Assembly (NCBI GenBank): GCA_023268155.1
Contig: JALNKM010000003.1
Span: 124,001-188,000 of the forward strand
Direction of reading: 5' to 3'
Source: Candidatus Geocrenenecus huangii
Lineage (GTDB): Archaea > Thermoproteota > Nitrososphaeria_A > Caldarchaeales > Wolframiiraptoraceae
Length of the DNA: 64,000 nt
A model generated the notes under the pieces. The model saw nothing but the letters and a program-made list of their open reading frames with translations. It made no database searches and was not told the DNA's origin. Numbering within the stretch: position 1 is the first letter of the stretch; every line of letters begins with the position of its first letter. This document shows, one piece after another, positions 1 to 9,743 of the stretch. Position numbers and translations under genes: made by a program.

Positions 1-96
1 TTTAACACTGTATACTGCTGCGAGAATGAGGAGCCCGAATAGGAGTATCAACAAAACAATAACGAACGTATCTAGTATTCTACCGAGTCTTTTCAA
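1..96 (-). CDS. Start of a membrane protein gene, cut by the window edge
   Basis: Only the first 32 codons are present, running off the left edge. The reading frame opens at a TTG preceded by a GGTGG ribosome-binding site 5 nt upstream. It encodes a short basic head (MKRLGRILD) followed by a strongly hydrophobic stretch (FVIVLLILLFGLLILAAVY), a typical N-terminal membrane anchor or signal sequence. It begins 12 nt after the stop of the large secreted repeat protein on the same strand, so the two are probably co-transcribed and may act together at the cell surface. The function cannot be told from this fragment. Confidence 0.6.
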   Translation of the reverse strand, partial: MKRLGRILDTFVIVLLILLFGLLILAAVYSVK

Positions 97-108
97 TTAT
101 TCCACCTT

Positions 109-2865
109 CTATATCTTCGGTATCTTCATAATTCTTTTCACTGTTTTCTTTTTCCGATGAGTACTTTTAAGTTTGATCTTTCTAGCAAGATGCGAGAAAA
201 TCATTACGATATTGACTAACGGGAGTAGCATTAGGATGACCGGGTTGACAAATTGGACCGGAAGCATGAAACTTAACTTGGTTTCATCTATTATCTGGAT
301 TGATGAAAAGTATTCTTCGCCGTCGTAGAGTATGCCGACCTTGTAGGCTCCGCCAGGCATATACGATTCTACTACCCCATTCTCATCCGTCTCCAGTTCT
401 TCTATTAGAATATTATCACGCTCCATTCTCAATCTTAATCCTTTCAACTTCTCGCCTAAAGTGTTGTAGAATGTGCTCACAAATTTATATACATCGACTT
501 GCATCGTCAAACTCTTAGGAGAATCTAAGGTAAAGGTCTTAGACCCTACCTTCACATTCTTGAATACTACTTCTATGGTTAATTCGCCTCCCGGAAGCTT
601 CTCAGTAAATGGGTTGTTTTCAGAGATAGAGATCTCTGACGTTTTCTTCCCGCTCACGTATATGTTGACTTTCCCGAATTTCATTGTTTCCCCATTCTTC
701 AGTTTTACAGATGCTTCCAATGTGTAGATGCTCGCACTAATTGTTACGGGCATCTCGTCTGTTACCAGATTTATTTCACGTGTATCCGTCTTTACCTTAA
801 CGTCCTTGTAATATACTCCTACAATATAGAGGGTTATATTCGGAAGGTTAGGGATCCTCGCTTGTCCATTCTGGTTTAAGTCTACTAAGACCTCTTTATC
901 TCCAACCGAAATAATGACTCTTCCACCATCTATCGCTTGTTTCTCTGCATCTACTACGTTTAGTCTTAAATCTAGAATTCCAGGCGCGACTACTTCTAGA
1001 AGATTTCTATCTATTTCGATAGGTGCTTCTCCTTCTCCAACTTTAAACCCGTAAAGATATACCTTGTAAGAATATGTTGTGAATGGTATATTCCTGAGAA
1101 AAGCAATACCTGAAGTATTTGTCATACTGTTTGTCTTCGACGCTCCCACCAGTAATTCTATCAACGCATCTGGGATGACTGATTCCTTATCTTTATCATA
1201 AAGTTTTATGTAGGCGTCTCCGACTCTTAGATTAATCGTGTAGGATGTCGACGACTGAGGCTGGACGACGACTTGACCAGATTCTACACCCATAACATAA
1301 GCTACAAAATTATATTTTATGGGTAGAAACTCTCCTACCTCAGCTAGACCAGAGTTATCAGTTTTGAATATAAAGTATCTTGCACCATTCTCTAGATAGG
1401 CTACGACGTCTGCTGACAAAGGCTCATCATAGATATTCAGCGTGGCCACAGTAATGTTCTTTCCTCTAATCTTTATAGATAGTTCTTGCTCGTCTCTCGT
1501 AATGCCTACCTTTGTTTCTGCAACCTCTTGCTCCCCTATGTAGAGTTTTACCAAGTATTCTTCGTATGCTGGAATATTTTCTAGAGAAACGTATCCAGCT
1601 GAGAAGTCTAGAGGTATTTCTAGAACTTCTTTCTTTAATATTCCTTTCAGATATCTGGTTATAGATGAGTTTGCGAGAGATGATCCATCAATAGTTAATC
1701 TTGAATCAAAGAAGTTTGCCCTGATGCTTCCTTTAGCTGTCTGCGGAGTTATTTCATACTCTTTAGAGTAGACAGTTATCCCCGCCACAGAAACGGTTAA
1801 CTTGAACTCTCCGAGGGGAACGTGACCGAATCTCAATTCTCCCTCTAACGTTGAAGTTCTTGATACAAGCCTATTCATGTTGTCTCTTATCTCTCCATTA
1901 ATCTCTGTTCCCAGATTTGAAACGATACTTTCACCATCGAAATCGTACACTGTAATGTTAAGTCTCACGGCCCGAGTAGTTACAGAGGCCGTTTCATCTC
2001 CATCTTTCACCTTGACTAATCTGTCATCTGATCGATAAACTTCGTACTCTCCTAACTTAGCGATTAGATAGTATTGACCGTTTGGGATAAGCTTCAAGAC
2101 AGCATAGCCTGTCGAGTTCGATACGGCTTTAAAGGCAACGCCTTCTTGTATGTCTTCTCTAAGCTCGGTTACTACCCCTTCGATAGGCCTATCCATTACA
2201 TCGGAGATCTTTACGATGACTCTGTAGAGGTTTAGCTTTATATCAATGCTCTTAGCGTCTTCGGAGCACGTAGTCGTAATCTCGAATTTTCGATTAACAT
2301 AACTAATATTTACTAGGTAGTCTGCAGAGGGGGTAGTATCGATTAGAGGTACAAAAGTGAATTGCACTTTACCATCTTGGTCAGTTGTACTGCTAAATCT
2401 CAACGTTTCGTTTTCTCTATGAGTAATCTCTACTTTAACATTCTCCAGAAAGTCTCTACCATACTTATCAGTGATTCTCAATGTCCACCTACTTAGTACG
2501 TTGACACGTATCTCTTTTTTAGGAAGAGCAGAGTAGTTGAAGTTCTCAGTAATATTTACTAAGAACCCAGCTGGATAATATACTTCGAGTCTATAACTCT
2601 TCGTATCGCTGATAGATAGAGTAACCTTTCCATCACTACCTGTTCGCTTTGTATCGTTCAGATACTTGTTTCCATCTTGAACTGTGTAGGCTTTCACTAC
2701 AGCGTTTGGTAAAGCTACACCATCGAATGTCTTAACAGTTATAGTTATATCGGGATAAGCGTTTGCCAGGTATACATCGTTCTCGCCACAGTACTGTAGA
2801 AAAAGTATAGAAAGAAGGAGGATAACTACGAGACTTTTTAATCTTAGTGAGTAAAGGTTGGGCAT
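109..2865 (-). CDS. Large secreted, membrane-anchored protein with repeated CnaB/carboxypeptidase-regulatory-like domains
   Basis: This 918-residue protein has an N-terminal signal or anchor helix at about residues 8-25 and a C-terminal transmembrane helix at about 875-897, followed by a very basic tail. The long middle is a series of roughly 80-100-residue beta-sandwich units. Each carries the 'D..g.pi.ga.V......g......T...G.a.l..lp.g.Y.v.v...g' pattern of CnaB or carboxypeptidase-regulatory-like domains (for example 'DVMDRPIEGVVTEL' and 'YDKDKESVIPDALIEL'). This predicts an extracellular stalk or envelope protein held by its C-terminus. No enzymatic domain was seen. It is followed closely by another membrane protein gene. 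The binding partner and precise role are unknown. Confidence 0.7.
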   Translation of the reverse strand: MPNLYSLRLKSLVVILLLSILFLQYCGENDVYLANAYPDITITVKTFDGVALPNAVVKAYTVQDGNKYLNDTKRTGSDGKVTLSISDTKSYRLEVYYPAGFLVNITENFNYSALPKKEIRVNVLSRWTLRITDKYGRDFLENVKVEITHRENETLRFSSTTDQDGKVQFTFVPLIDTTPSADYLVNISYVNRKFEITTTCSEDAKSIDIKLNLYRVIVKISDVMDRPIEGVVTELREDIQEGVAFKAVSNSTGYAVLKLIPNGQYYLIAKLGEYEVYRSDDRLVKVKDGDETASVTTRAVRLNITVYDFDGESIVSNLGTEINGEIRDNMNRLVSRTSTLEGELRFGHVPLGEFKLTVSVAGITVYSKEYEITPQTAKGSIRANFFDSRLTIDGSSLANSSITRYLKGILKKEVLEIPLDFSAGYVSLENIPAYEEYLVKLYIGEQEVAETKVGITRDEQELSIKIRGKNITVATLNIYDEPLSADVVAYLENGARYFIFKTDNSGLAEVGEFLPIKYNFVAYVMGVESGQVVVQPQSSTSYTINLRVGDAYIKLYDKDKESVIPDALIELLVGASKTNSMTNTSGIAFLRNIPFTTYSYKVYLYGFKVGEGEAPIEIDRNLLEVVAPGILDLRLNVVDAEKQAIDGGRVIISVGDKEVLVDLNQNGQARIPNLPNITLYIVGVYYKDVKVKTDTREINLVTDEMPVTISASIYTLEASVKLKNGETMKFGKVNIYVSGKKTSEISISENNPFTEKLPGGELTIEVVFKNVKVGSKTFTLDSPKSLTMQVDVYKFVSTFYNTLGEKLKGLRLRMERDNILIEELETDENGVVESYMPGGAYKVGILYDGEEYFSSIQIIDETKLSFMLPVQFVNPVILMLLPLVNIVMIFSHLARKIKLKSTHRKKKTVKRIMKIPKI

Positions 2866-2950
2866 ACCTCAATGCACTAATGATAATAGCGGTCTTTGTA
2901 GGATATATTTATGACGTTCTCTAGAAATCTCTTCAAATAGGTGGAATAGC

Positions 2951-3370
2951 TTGAAATTGTATCGGGGAGAAATAAATGTTAAGACTTATGGAGAAGGAGA
3001 CCTAGTAGATTTAAATGGGAAGCTTGAAGAGCAAGTAAAGAAGTCTGGAGTTAGAGAAGGCATCGTACACGTGTTTGTTGTAGGGTCAACGGCCGCGTTG
3101 ACAACCATTGAGTATGAAGAAGGCTTGAAAGAAGACTTATTCAACATATTGGAGAGAATTGCTCCACGGGATATTGATTACAAGCATCATCTCCGGTGGG
3201 GAGATTATAATGGGCATAGCCATGCCAGGGCTTCTATAATCGGTCCAAGCATATCTATCCCTATTGGAGATGGGAAACTTCTTCTCGGTACATGGCAACA
3301 AGTCGTTCTGGTAGAGTTGGATACTAGGCCAAGGTCTAGAAAGATAATAACGATGATTATTGGCGAGTAG
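2951..3370 (+). CDS. YjbQ/UPF0047 family protein
   Basis: The 139-residue product matches the compact YjbQ (UPF0047) fold in length and motifs, including 'VHVFVVGSTAALTTIEYEEGL', the histidine-rich 'HHLRWGDYNGHSHARASIIGPS' loop that forms the presumed metal or substrate site, and the closing 'LGTWQQVVLVELDTRPRSRKI'. Family members can show weak thiamine-phosphate synthase activity, but the physiological role is not settled. The start is a TTG with a GGTGG ribosome-binding site 6 nt upstream. The gene diverges from the secreted repeat protein and its last 14 nt overlap the convergent coiled-coil gene. Confidence 0.85.
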   Translation: MKLYRGEINVKTYGEGDLVDLNGKLEEQVKKSGVREGIVHVFVVGSTAALTTIEYEEGLKEDLFNILERIAPRDIDYKHHLRWGDYNGHSHARASIIGPSISIPIGDGKLLLGTWQQVVLVELDTRPRSRKIITMIIGE

Positions 3371-3983
3371 ACTTAGACTGTTTCTCTATTATCGTTTCTA
3401 GAGTCCATCTAATCGCATTAACTATCTCTCTAAGCCTATACTCTTCTCTAAAATTCCTTATTACTATCTCCTTGACCCTATCGCCTTCCTGAACTATGTT
3501 GTAGACTAGTTCATGACCAGGTGGAAGCCTCCCCTTCTCAACTCTCTCTGAATCTGTCTTCGCCATCGATTCTAAGACCTTCTTGACTAGAAAGGATGAG
3601 AAAGGTTTCATGTCGTACGTAACGTTTATGCTTGGATCGATAATGAATCTCAACTCGGTTGGCGAGATGTAAACGGTGGCTAGAGTATCGCCCGTCCTAG
3701 ATTTGAGAATCCTAATCCTACCTTCCTCGACTTCCTGCGGAGCAGGTGCTTCAGGTTTGACAGGTACTGCCTTCTGGGCTTCTTTGACGACTTCTCTTAC
3801 TTCTTCTTTCGCCTCTACAGATATAGAAGGCTTCCTAAAGCTCTTCTCTACAAGCTCTCTATCAACTAGTTCAACCATCTGTTTTAGAAGATTTAATTCT
3901 TTCTCTAGCTCGCTGATCCTTTCCTCCAGATATTCTTTTACTTTCGCTAGATTCTTTAATTGTTCTTTTTCTTCTTCAGACAT
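3357..3983 (-). CDS. Archaeal coiled-coil protein of unknown function
   Basis: I do not recognise the family by name. The product (208 residues from the chosen start) begins with about 55 residues of heptad-rich coiled coil ('EYLEERISELEKELNLLKQM'). A low-complexity Pro/Glu/Val linker follows, then a C-terminal globular domain with mixed alpha/beta character ('RIRILKSRTGDTLATVYISP' to the end). I chose the ATG at 3983 because GAGGTGG lies just upstream; an in-frame start at 4016 would overlap the ligase. It begins 13 nt after the ligase stop, so it is probably expressed with DNA ligase. A role in DNA transactions is only an inference from that operon. Confidence 0.7.
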   Translation of the reverse strand: MSEEEKEQLKNLAKVKEYLEERISELEKELNLLKQMVELVDRELVEKSFRKPSISVEAKEEVREVVKEAQKAVPVKPEAPAPQEVEEGRIRILKSRTGDTLATVYISPTELRFIIDPSINVTYDMKPFSSFLVKKVLESMAKTDSERVEKGRLPPGHELVYNIVQEGDRVKEIVIRNFREEYRLREIVNAIRWTLETIIEKQSKSTRQ

Positions 3984-3996
3984 ATTCTCCACCTCA

Positions 3997-5769
3997 TTAA
4001 CTGCTAGGCGTCTCAACTATTTTCTTCAATTGAGAATTATACATTTCTATAAGTTCATTAACTGTTGTTGCGTCTTCTGGACTTTTATCGAGTCTATACT
4101 TGCCGGTAAATCTTGGAAACCGTATAGCTAGTCCTGTATTTTCTTTTATGACATTCCATCCTGCACGATGTATGGGGCTGAGAGTTATTTCCGCACCTAT
4201 AATCTCTAATACTAGCCTAGGTTCGAACCATACGTCTGCCTCCATACCTGTCTCTACTCTTGCATGTCTATGATGTATCTTACACTGCTCGAGGATACTT
4301 GGAAGTTTTTCTAGGTCTTCATCTGTAAACCCGCTTCCAACTTTACACACTGAGGGAAAAACATCTTTTTCAGGATCATATGCGGCCATGAGTAGCGCTC
4401 CATATTTTCCACTTCTTCTACCTCTTCCATGAAATGCTCCGACTACAACGAGGTCCACTGTATCGATCATCTCACTCTTATAGTCGCGTTTATACTTGAT
4501 CCAAAGCCAACCTCTAGCCCCAGCTCTATATATGGCCTCTTTACCTAATGCTTTAACAACTACTCCTTCGCAACCTACCTCGACCGCTTCATGGAAAAAT
4601 CTCTCAAGTCCTTCAGAACTATCCGTATACACTGCTTTGCTCAAGTTTATCCTCTCACCTATCTTAACTATTTTTTCAAGTATCTTTCTTCTTTGTTCAA
4701 GTGGTTCAATGGTTAGATCTCTTCCATCTACATACAAGACGTCGAAGAAGTATAAGCTTACAGGATATTCTTCTATAGCCTTGTGTATTTCATGCTTCCT
4801 CTTACGGTGCATTAGTTCTTGGAAAGGAAGCATCTCCCCAGTCTCCTTCTCTATTGCTACAGCTTCACATTCGAGTATTGCTTCATCCGCTAATACCGAT
4901 TCCTGAACGAGCTTTACAACGTCTGGATACTGTGAAGTGATGTTCTCCTGTCTTCTAGAGAAGATGATGACGTCGCCGCCTTTCTTATGAATCTGCATTC
5001 TCTCCCCATCATACTTGTATTCCACTATACATTTTCCTCCAACTTTATCTAGGATTTCTGTAGCAGAGGATAACCTTTCAGCCAGCATAGGTCGGACCGG
5101 TCGACCTATGGTTATCTTGATATTCTTTATACCTTCCAAGCCTTCACTAACTGCAATCTTTGCCACATACCCGATGTCTGAAGTTAGGTTGTATGCTCTC
5201 TCAAAAGATTCTCTTGCTTCTTTTCCCCCACCATACAGTATTGCGAGCGCATCGAGGATAGTCATATCGGCCACTCCTAGTCTTAGTTTGCCTGTAACTA
5301 TTCTAAGAATGTATTTAGCCTCCTTTGGTGTAGCTGATGCTAATAATCCCACGAGGATCTGTACCTTCATCTCCATAGCTCCTTCTCCAACAGCTCTAGC
5401 AATCTTCTCCAGTGATTGGTAAACCTCCTGAACTGTTAATTCATGCATATGAAGAGTTATCTGACTGCGCTTCTGTAGAAGCTTTTCAGCCACTAGCCCT
5501 ATATCTCCTAGCCTACTATATTCTTCTTTAACAAACTTCTCATGTTGTCCTGAAGCGAGCTTAACAGCCCTGAGAGCTAGTTTATCAGCTACGCCTAACT
5601 CAATCCCCGTAAAGGGTGGATAGATCTCTCCAACCGTAAGGTACACGATCTTATCTATAATTTCAGGGGGGCTTTTCTTCAATAACTCTACTAAGAGATT
5701 CGTCATCTCTATTCTACTAGTAGTCGCTTCAATCTTCTCATAGTAATCTGTAAGTTGAGAGAAATGCAT
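3997..5769 (-). CDS. lig: ATP-dependent DNA ligase
   Basis: This 590-residue protein has the architecture of archaeal DNA ligase I: an alpha-helical DNA-binding domain (about 1-215), then the adenylation domain with the nucleotidyl-lysine motif EYKYDGER near residue 250, and the OB-fold domain. Further ligase motifs are visible: 'YFFDVLYVDGRDL', 'EGVVVKALGKEAIYRAG' and 'WIKYKRDY'. It seals nicks in Okazaki fragments and repair intermediates. Length is normal for the family. It is the first gene of a two-gene run with the coiled-coil protein. Between it and the divergent aconitase gene are about 140 nt of promoter DNA. Confidence 0.97.
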   Translation of the reverse strand: MHFSQLTDYYEKIEATTSRIEMTNLLVELLKKSPPEIIDKIVYLTVGEIYPPFTGIELGVADKLALRAVKLASGQHEKFVKEEYSRLGDIGLVAEKLLQKRSQITLHMHELTVQEVYQSLEKIARAVGEGAMEMKVQILVGLLASATPKEAKYILRIVTGKLRLGVADMTILDALAILYGGGKEARESFERAYNLTSDIGYVAKIAVSEGLEGIKNIKITIGRPVRPMLAERLSSATEILDKVGGKCIVEYKYDGERMQIHKKGGDVIIFSRRQENITSQYPDVVKLVQESVLADEAILECEAVAIEKETGEMLPFQELMHRKRKHEIHKAIEEYPVSLYFFDVLYVDGRDLTIEPLEQRRKILEKIVKIGERINLSKAVYTDSSEGLERFFHEAVEVGCEGVVVKALGKEAIYRAGARGWLWIKYKRDYKSEMIDTVDLVVVGAFHGRGRRSGKYGALLMAAYDPEKDVFPSVCKVGSGFTDEDLEKLPSILEQCKIHHRHARVETGMEADVWFEPRLVLEIIGAEITLSPIHRAGWNVIKENTGLAIRFPRFTGKYRLDKSPEDATTVNELIEMYNSQLKKIVETPSS

Positions 5770-5892
5770 TCCAATGAAATCTTACGCAACGTCTAATTAA
5801 AGTTTTAAAGATGTGGATGGATGCATCTTACTTGAATATTTCTCCATTAGATTTACAAGGAATCTCCTAAATCATAATTCCGTGATCGTTCC

Positions 5893-5904
5893 TTAAGTAT
5901 ATAA
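5893..5904 (+). promoter_or_regulatory. Box A promoter of the aconitase gene
   Basis: The sequence TTAAGTATATAA is a good archaeal TATA box. Its centre lies about 30 nt before the ATG at 5929, which fits a leaderless or nearly leaderless transcript starting at that codon. An AGGAGG immediately after the box sits too close to the TTG at 5911 and too far from the ATG to be a convincing ribosome-binding site. Confidence 0.5.
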
Positions 5905-5928
5905 GGAGGATTGAAAAAGGTTTATTCG

Positions 5929-8628
5929 ATGAATTCTTCAAATGTTTCCGAATTATTAAGAACTTATAAAGGTAGCGCTAGGATATGGAATCCGGCAAGA
6001 TTAGAAAAGGTAAATCTATCATCGATGCCATACTCTATAAGAATTCTCCTCGAGAATGTTCTCAGGAATCTGGATGGAAAGGTTGTTACTGAAGAAGATG
6101 TCAAGACGTTAATAAATTGGAGAGATAACATCGGAAGAGAGATCCCATATTTTCCCAGTAGAGTAATCTTACAGGATTTCACAGGTGTTCCCGCATTAGT
6201 TGACCTTGCAGCTATGAGGGATGCAGTAAAGAAAGTCGGCGGGAACCCGAAGATCGTTAATCCACTCGTCCCTGTACACTTGATAATAGATCATTCTGTC
6301 CAGGTAGATTTCCACGGTACAAGCTATGCCCTCGAACGAAACATGGAACTGGAAATAGAAAGAAACATCGAAAGATATAGATTTCTTAAATGGGCTGAGA
6401 AGGCCTTCAAGAATCTTAAAGTTGCATCTCCGGGTTTCGGTATAATACATCAGGTTAACTTAGAGTATCTAGCACAAGTTGTGCATCTAGCTAGAAGTAA
6501 TGGTAGGCTTATAGCTTACCCAGACACTGTTATAGGTACTGACTCACACACCACGATGGTTTCTTCTCTGGGAGTACTCGGATGGGGTGTAGGAGGTATA
6601 GAAGCTGAGGCAGTAATGCTCGGTCAACCATATTATATCTCGATACCGGAAGTGATAGGAGTAAGGCTGATTGGAGAACCGGGAGAGGGGGTGACACCTA
6701 CAGACATAGTCTTAACAATCACCGAGATACTTAGGAAAAGGAACTTAGTAGATAAGATTGTTGAATTCGTCGGTCCAGGCGTTAGCAGGCTTTCTACACC
6801 AGATAGAGCAACGATTTCTAACATGTCTCCTGAATATGGTCCTCGAACCGCATATTTCCCAATAGACAAGGAAACATTGAGATATCTTTCCTTGACTGGT
6901 AGAAGACTGGAACATGTTAAATTTGTTGAAAAGTATTCGAGGAAGATTGGGATATTTAGAGAAGAGTCATCTCCAGAACCAGAATACATAAACGTGGTAG
7001 AGATAGACCTAGGCGAGGTTGAACCTTCTATCTCGGGTCCATCGAATCCTGAAGACAGGATTCCACTACGCATGGTAAAAGAAAAATTCATCCAGATGCT
7101 TAATGAATACATTGAGGAATTTAAGAAGGCGGGAGCATCCGTAGACTTTTACGTTAAAGCTCCACTGGAATTAGATGGCTTGAAGATGGAGCTAACGCAT
7201 GGAAACATCGTTATAGCTGCTATAACGAGCTGTGTAAATACTTCTAATCCCACATTGATGATCGGTGCAGGTCTACTTGCTAAGAAAGCTGTAGAAAGGG
7301 GATTATCTCCTAAACCGTGGGTTAAAACTAGTTTCGCACCGGGAAGCCCCGTAGTGGTAGAGTATCTCAAGAAAGCGAATTTACTCCAGTATCTCGAAGC
7401 TTTAAGATTCCATGTAGTAGGATTTGGTTGTACAACATGTATAGGGAATACTGGGCCACTCCCCCCAAAGATCGCGGAAGCAATTAAATCTAATCATCTT
7501 TACGCTGTAAGCATACTAAGCGGTAATAGAAACTTCGCTGGGAGAATACACCCATTAACTAGAGGAAGCTTCTTGGCATCTCCTCTATTGGTCGTAGCAT
7601 ACGCCTTAGCAGGTAGACTCGACATCGACTTATACAATGAGCCGCTGGGATTAGACCCGAATGGCCAGCCAGTATATCTCAAAGACATATGGCCCAATAT
7701 AAGAGAGATCAGGGAAATAATGGAAAAGGTTATTAACCCATCAGACTTCAGGAAGAAGTATAGCAAGATATTTAAGGGAAGTGAGAAGTGGAGAAAGATC
7801 CAGGTTGAGGAGTCAGACCTCTATCCATGGGATGAAAAATCAACTTATATTCGTAAGGCTCCATTCTTCGAAGACTTAACACTTGAGCCTCCAGAACTGA
7901 AAGACATAACGAATGCTAGAGCCCTAGTTCTGCTAGGAGACCGGATAACTACCGACCACATATCGCCTGCTGGGTCCATACCAGTAGATAGTTTAGCAGG
8001 AAAGTATCTAATCGAGAAAGGAGTTAAACCTGAAGAATTCAACACGTATGGATCGAGGAGAGGAAATCATGAGGTAATGATTAGGGGAACTTTTGACAAT
8101 GTCCGGTTAAGAAACTTGTTAACGCCTGGAAAAGAAGGCGGATGGACCATACATATTCCCACTGGACAATTAATGAGGATATATGAAGCCTCCCAGAAAT
8201 ACAAGGAAGAAGGTACCCACATGATTGTAGTTGCTGGAACACAGTACGGTGCAGGAAGCTCAAGAGACTGGGCAGCCAAAGGTCCATACCTGCTTGGAGT
8301 TAAAGCAGTCATTGCTGAAAGCTATGAAAGCATACATAGAAGTAACCTAGTAGGCATGGGTATACTACCGCTACAATTTGAAGAAGGACAGAGCTGGAAG
8401 ACCCTAGGATTAACTGGGAAGGAAATATTCCACATAGAGGGTATACAAGAGGGGTTGTATCCGAGAAAGAAGCTTAGAGTGAGAGCAGTAAGAGAAGACG
8501 GCTCAGAAGTTGTTTTTAACGTGATCGCTAGATTGGATACAAATACTGAGGTCGAATATTTCAAACATGGTGGCATACTAAAATACGTATTGAGAAAGCT
8601 ACTCAAAAGTTCAAGAAAGGCGGAGTAG
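5929..8628 (+). CDS. acnA: Aconitate hydratase, AcnA/IRP type
   Basis: This is a full-length single-chain aconitase of about 900 residues that interconverts citrate and isocitrate in the citric acid cycle. The three [4Fe-4S] cysteines are visible in 'ITSCVNTSNP' near residue 435 and 'CTTCIGNTGP' near residue 500. The N-terminal 'YSIRILLENVLRN' and the C-terminal swivel domain ('DRITTDHISPAGSIP', 'GAGSSRDWAAKGP') are those of the AcnA/IRP branch. The ATG at 5929 is preferred on promoter spacing; an in-frame TTG at 5911 would add six residues. It stands alone, divergent from lig, and is followed by a T-run. Confidence 0.97.
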   Translation: MNSSNVSELLRTYKGSARIWNPARLEKVNLSSMPYSIRILLENVLRNLDGKVVTEEDVKTLINWRDNIGREIPYFPSRVILQDFTGVPALVDLAAMRDAVKKVGGNPKIVNPLVPVHLIIDHSVQVDFHGTSYALERNMELEIERNIERYRFLKWAEKAFKNLKVASPGFGIIHQVNLEYLAQVVHLARSNGRLIAYPDTVIGTDSHTTMVSSLGVLGWGVGGIEAEAVMLGQPYYISIPEVIGVRLIGEPGEGVTPTDIVLTITEILRKRNLVDKIVEFVGPGVSRLSTPDRATISNMSPEYGPRTAYFPIDKETLRYLSLTGRRLEHVKFVEKYSRKIGIFREESSPEPEYINVVEIDLGEVEPSISGPSNPEDRIPLRMVKEKFIQMLNEYIEEFKKAGASVDFYVKAPLELDGLKMELTHGNIVIAAITSCVNTSNPTLMIGAGLLAKKAVERGLSPKPWVKTSFAPGSPVVVEYLKKANLLQYLEALRFHVVGFGCTTCIGNTGPLPPKIAEAIKSNHLYAVSILSGNRNFAGRIHPLTRGSFLASPLLVVAYALAGRLDIDLYNEPLGLDPNGQPVYLKDIWPNIREIREIMEKVINPSDFRKKYSKIFKGSEKWRKIQVEESDLYPWDEKSTYIRKAPFFEDLTLEPPELKDITNARALVLLGDRITTDHISPAGSIPVDSLAGKYLIEKGVKPEEFNTYGSRRGNHEVMIRGTFDNVRLRNLLTPGKEGGWTIHIPTGQLMRIYEASQKYKEEGTHMIVVAGTQYGAGSSRDWAAKGPYLLGVKAVIAESYESIHRSNLVGMGILPLQFEEGQSWKTLGLTGKEIFHIEGIQEGLYPRKKLRVRAVREDGSEVVFNVIARLDTNTEVEYFKHGGILKYVLRKLLKSSRKAE

Positions 8629-8638
8629 ATCTCACCCC

Positions 8639-8645
8639 TTTTTTT
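8639..8645 (+). terminator. T-run after the aconitase gene
   Basis: Seven consecutive T residues begin 11 nt after the aconitase stop codon, with no hairpin needed. Archaeal RNA polymerase terminates on such runs. It lies just before the convergent beta-RFAP synthase gene. Confidence 0.4.
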
Positions 8646-8663
8646 ACATTCCTTTCAAAAAGC

Positions 8664-9575
8664 TTACAGTTGTGATATCTCTGCACCAATATTACGTGCG
8701 GTTGTGAAGATGAACCTAAAACCCTCTACGCTTCCGAGTTTCCTACCTACCTCTTCAACCCCTGATCTTTCCACGAACCCATATATTGTCGGACCCCATG
8801 AACTTTGACCAATACCTCTTACTCCAATTTTTCTTAGCAGCTCAACAACTTTTACGGAGTCTTTGAAGTATCTGCCAGATTGAGCGGTCTCGAAGAATCT
8901 GGATGTCATTGCATCGATTTCTTCAATAGCTTGCGAGAATCTCTGAAAATTCTTCTCAATTAGAGATGGTAGAAGTTTCATCAAGATTATCAAGGATGTT
9001 TCTCTAGGATCTCCGCTATCAGGTCTCTTCAATGCCTCAAATTCTATTCTCCCATGCAAGCCTATTCCTTCTTCTGTCGGAATTGCTAACAAGATCATCC
9101 ATTCCTGAGGGAAGTCAGCTCTGAACAGTAATGGTGGAATATCTGTATCAGATTCTTTACCTCCGTCAATAGTCAATCCACCCCTCTGGAATAACCAGTA
9201 GCCTGCACCAGATACTGTACATCTGTTAAAGATCAAAGCTATATCTCTAGACGTTAGATCAAGGTCATAGAGTTTAGAAGCTGCTAATCCGATCGAGAGA
9301 ATAGTCTGAGTCCCAGATCCTAATCCAACGTGTCTAGGAATATAGTTAAGGCATCTAACCATTAAACCGTTTATTCCCAGTTTCCCAACGACATCTTCAA
9401 CAAGCATTTCCAACCATTTAGGACCATCGACAATGATACTGTCGCATTTAGAGACAATCATAGACAGCCTAGGATCGTTCAAGTAAAGTCCTACTGAACC
9501 CCATCTACGTCCAAGAACCCCCAATGGATCAATAAATCCTAAATGGATTCTTGATCCAGCTTCCACCTTAATCAT
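8664..9575 (-). CDS. Beta-ribofuranosylaminobenzene 5'-phosphate synthase (GHMP-kinase fold)
   Basis: The enzyme joins 4-hydroxybenzoate or 4-aminobenzoate to phosphoribosyl diphosphate with loss of CO2 or pyrophosphate, the committed step to the arylamine part of tetrahydromethanopterin. The 303-residue protein has the GHMP fold: an N-terminal 'SRIHLGFIDPLGVLGRRWGS', the glycine-rich 'PRHVGLGSGTQT' loop near residue 80-91, and the C-terminal 'GIGQSSWGPTIYGF' loop. These features are typical of beta-RFAP synthase rather than of sugar or mevalonate kinases. It sits back-to-back with mptA and mptE, which make the pterin half of the same cofactor, and this supports the assignment. Confidence 0.88.
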   Translation of the reverse strand: MIKVEAGSRIHLGFIDPLGVLGRRWGSVGLYLNDPRLSMIVSKCDSIIVDGPKWLEMLVEDVVGKLGINGLMVRCLNYIPRHVGLGSGTQTILSIGLAASKLYDLDLTSRDIALIFNRCTVSGAGYWLFQRGGLTIDGGKESDTDIPPLLFRADFPQEWMILLAIPTEEGIGLHGRIEFEALKRPDSGDPRETSLIILMKLLPSLIEKNFQRFSQAIEEIDAMTSRFFETAQSGRYFKDSVKVVELLRKIGVRGIGQSSWGPTIYGFVERSGVEEVGRKLGSVEGFRFIFTTARNIGAEISQL

Positions 9576-9743
9576 CGATCTTCAGAACCTCAAACCATAA
9601 TTTCTGCGTATTCTTTTATAATTTTAAAGTCTGTTTACTATGTTCCGAGCTGGAAAATTCAATGATGCTTATCAAGACACTATCTTTGTAGGAATAGTAA
9701 TAGTTATATGGGAGCCGCCTGGACTGAAACTGTAGTCTATAAT

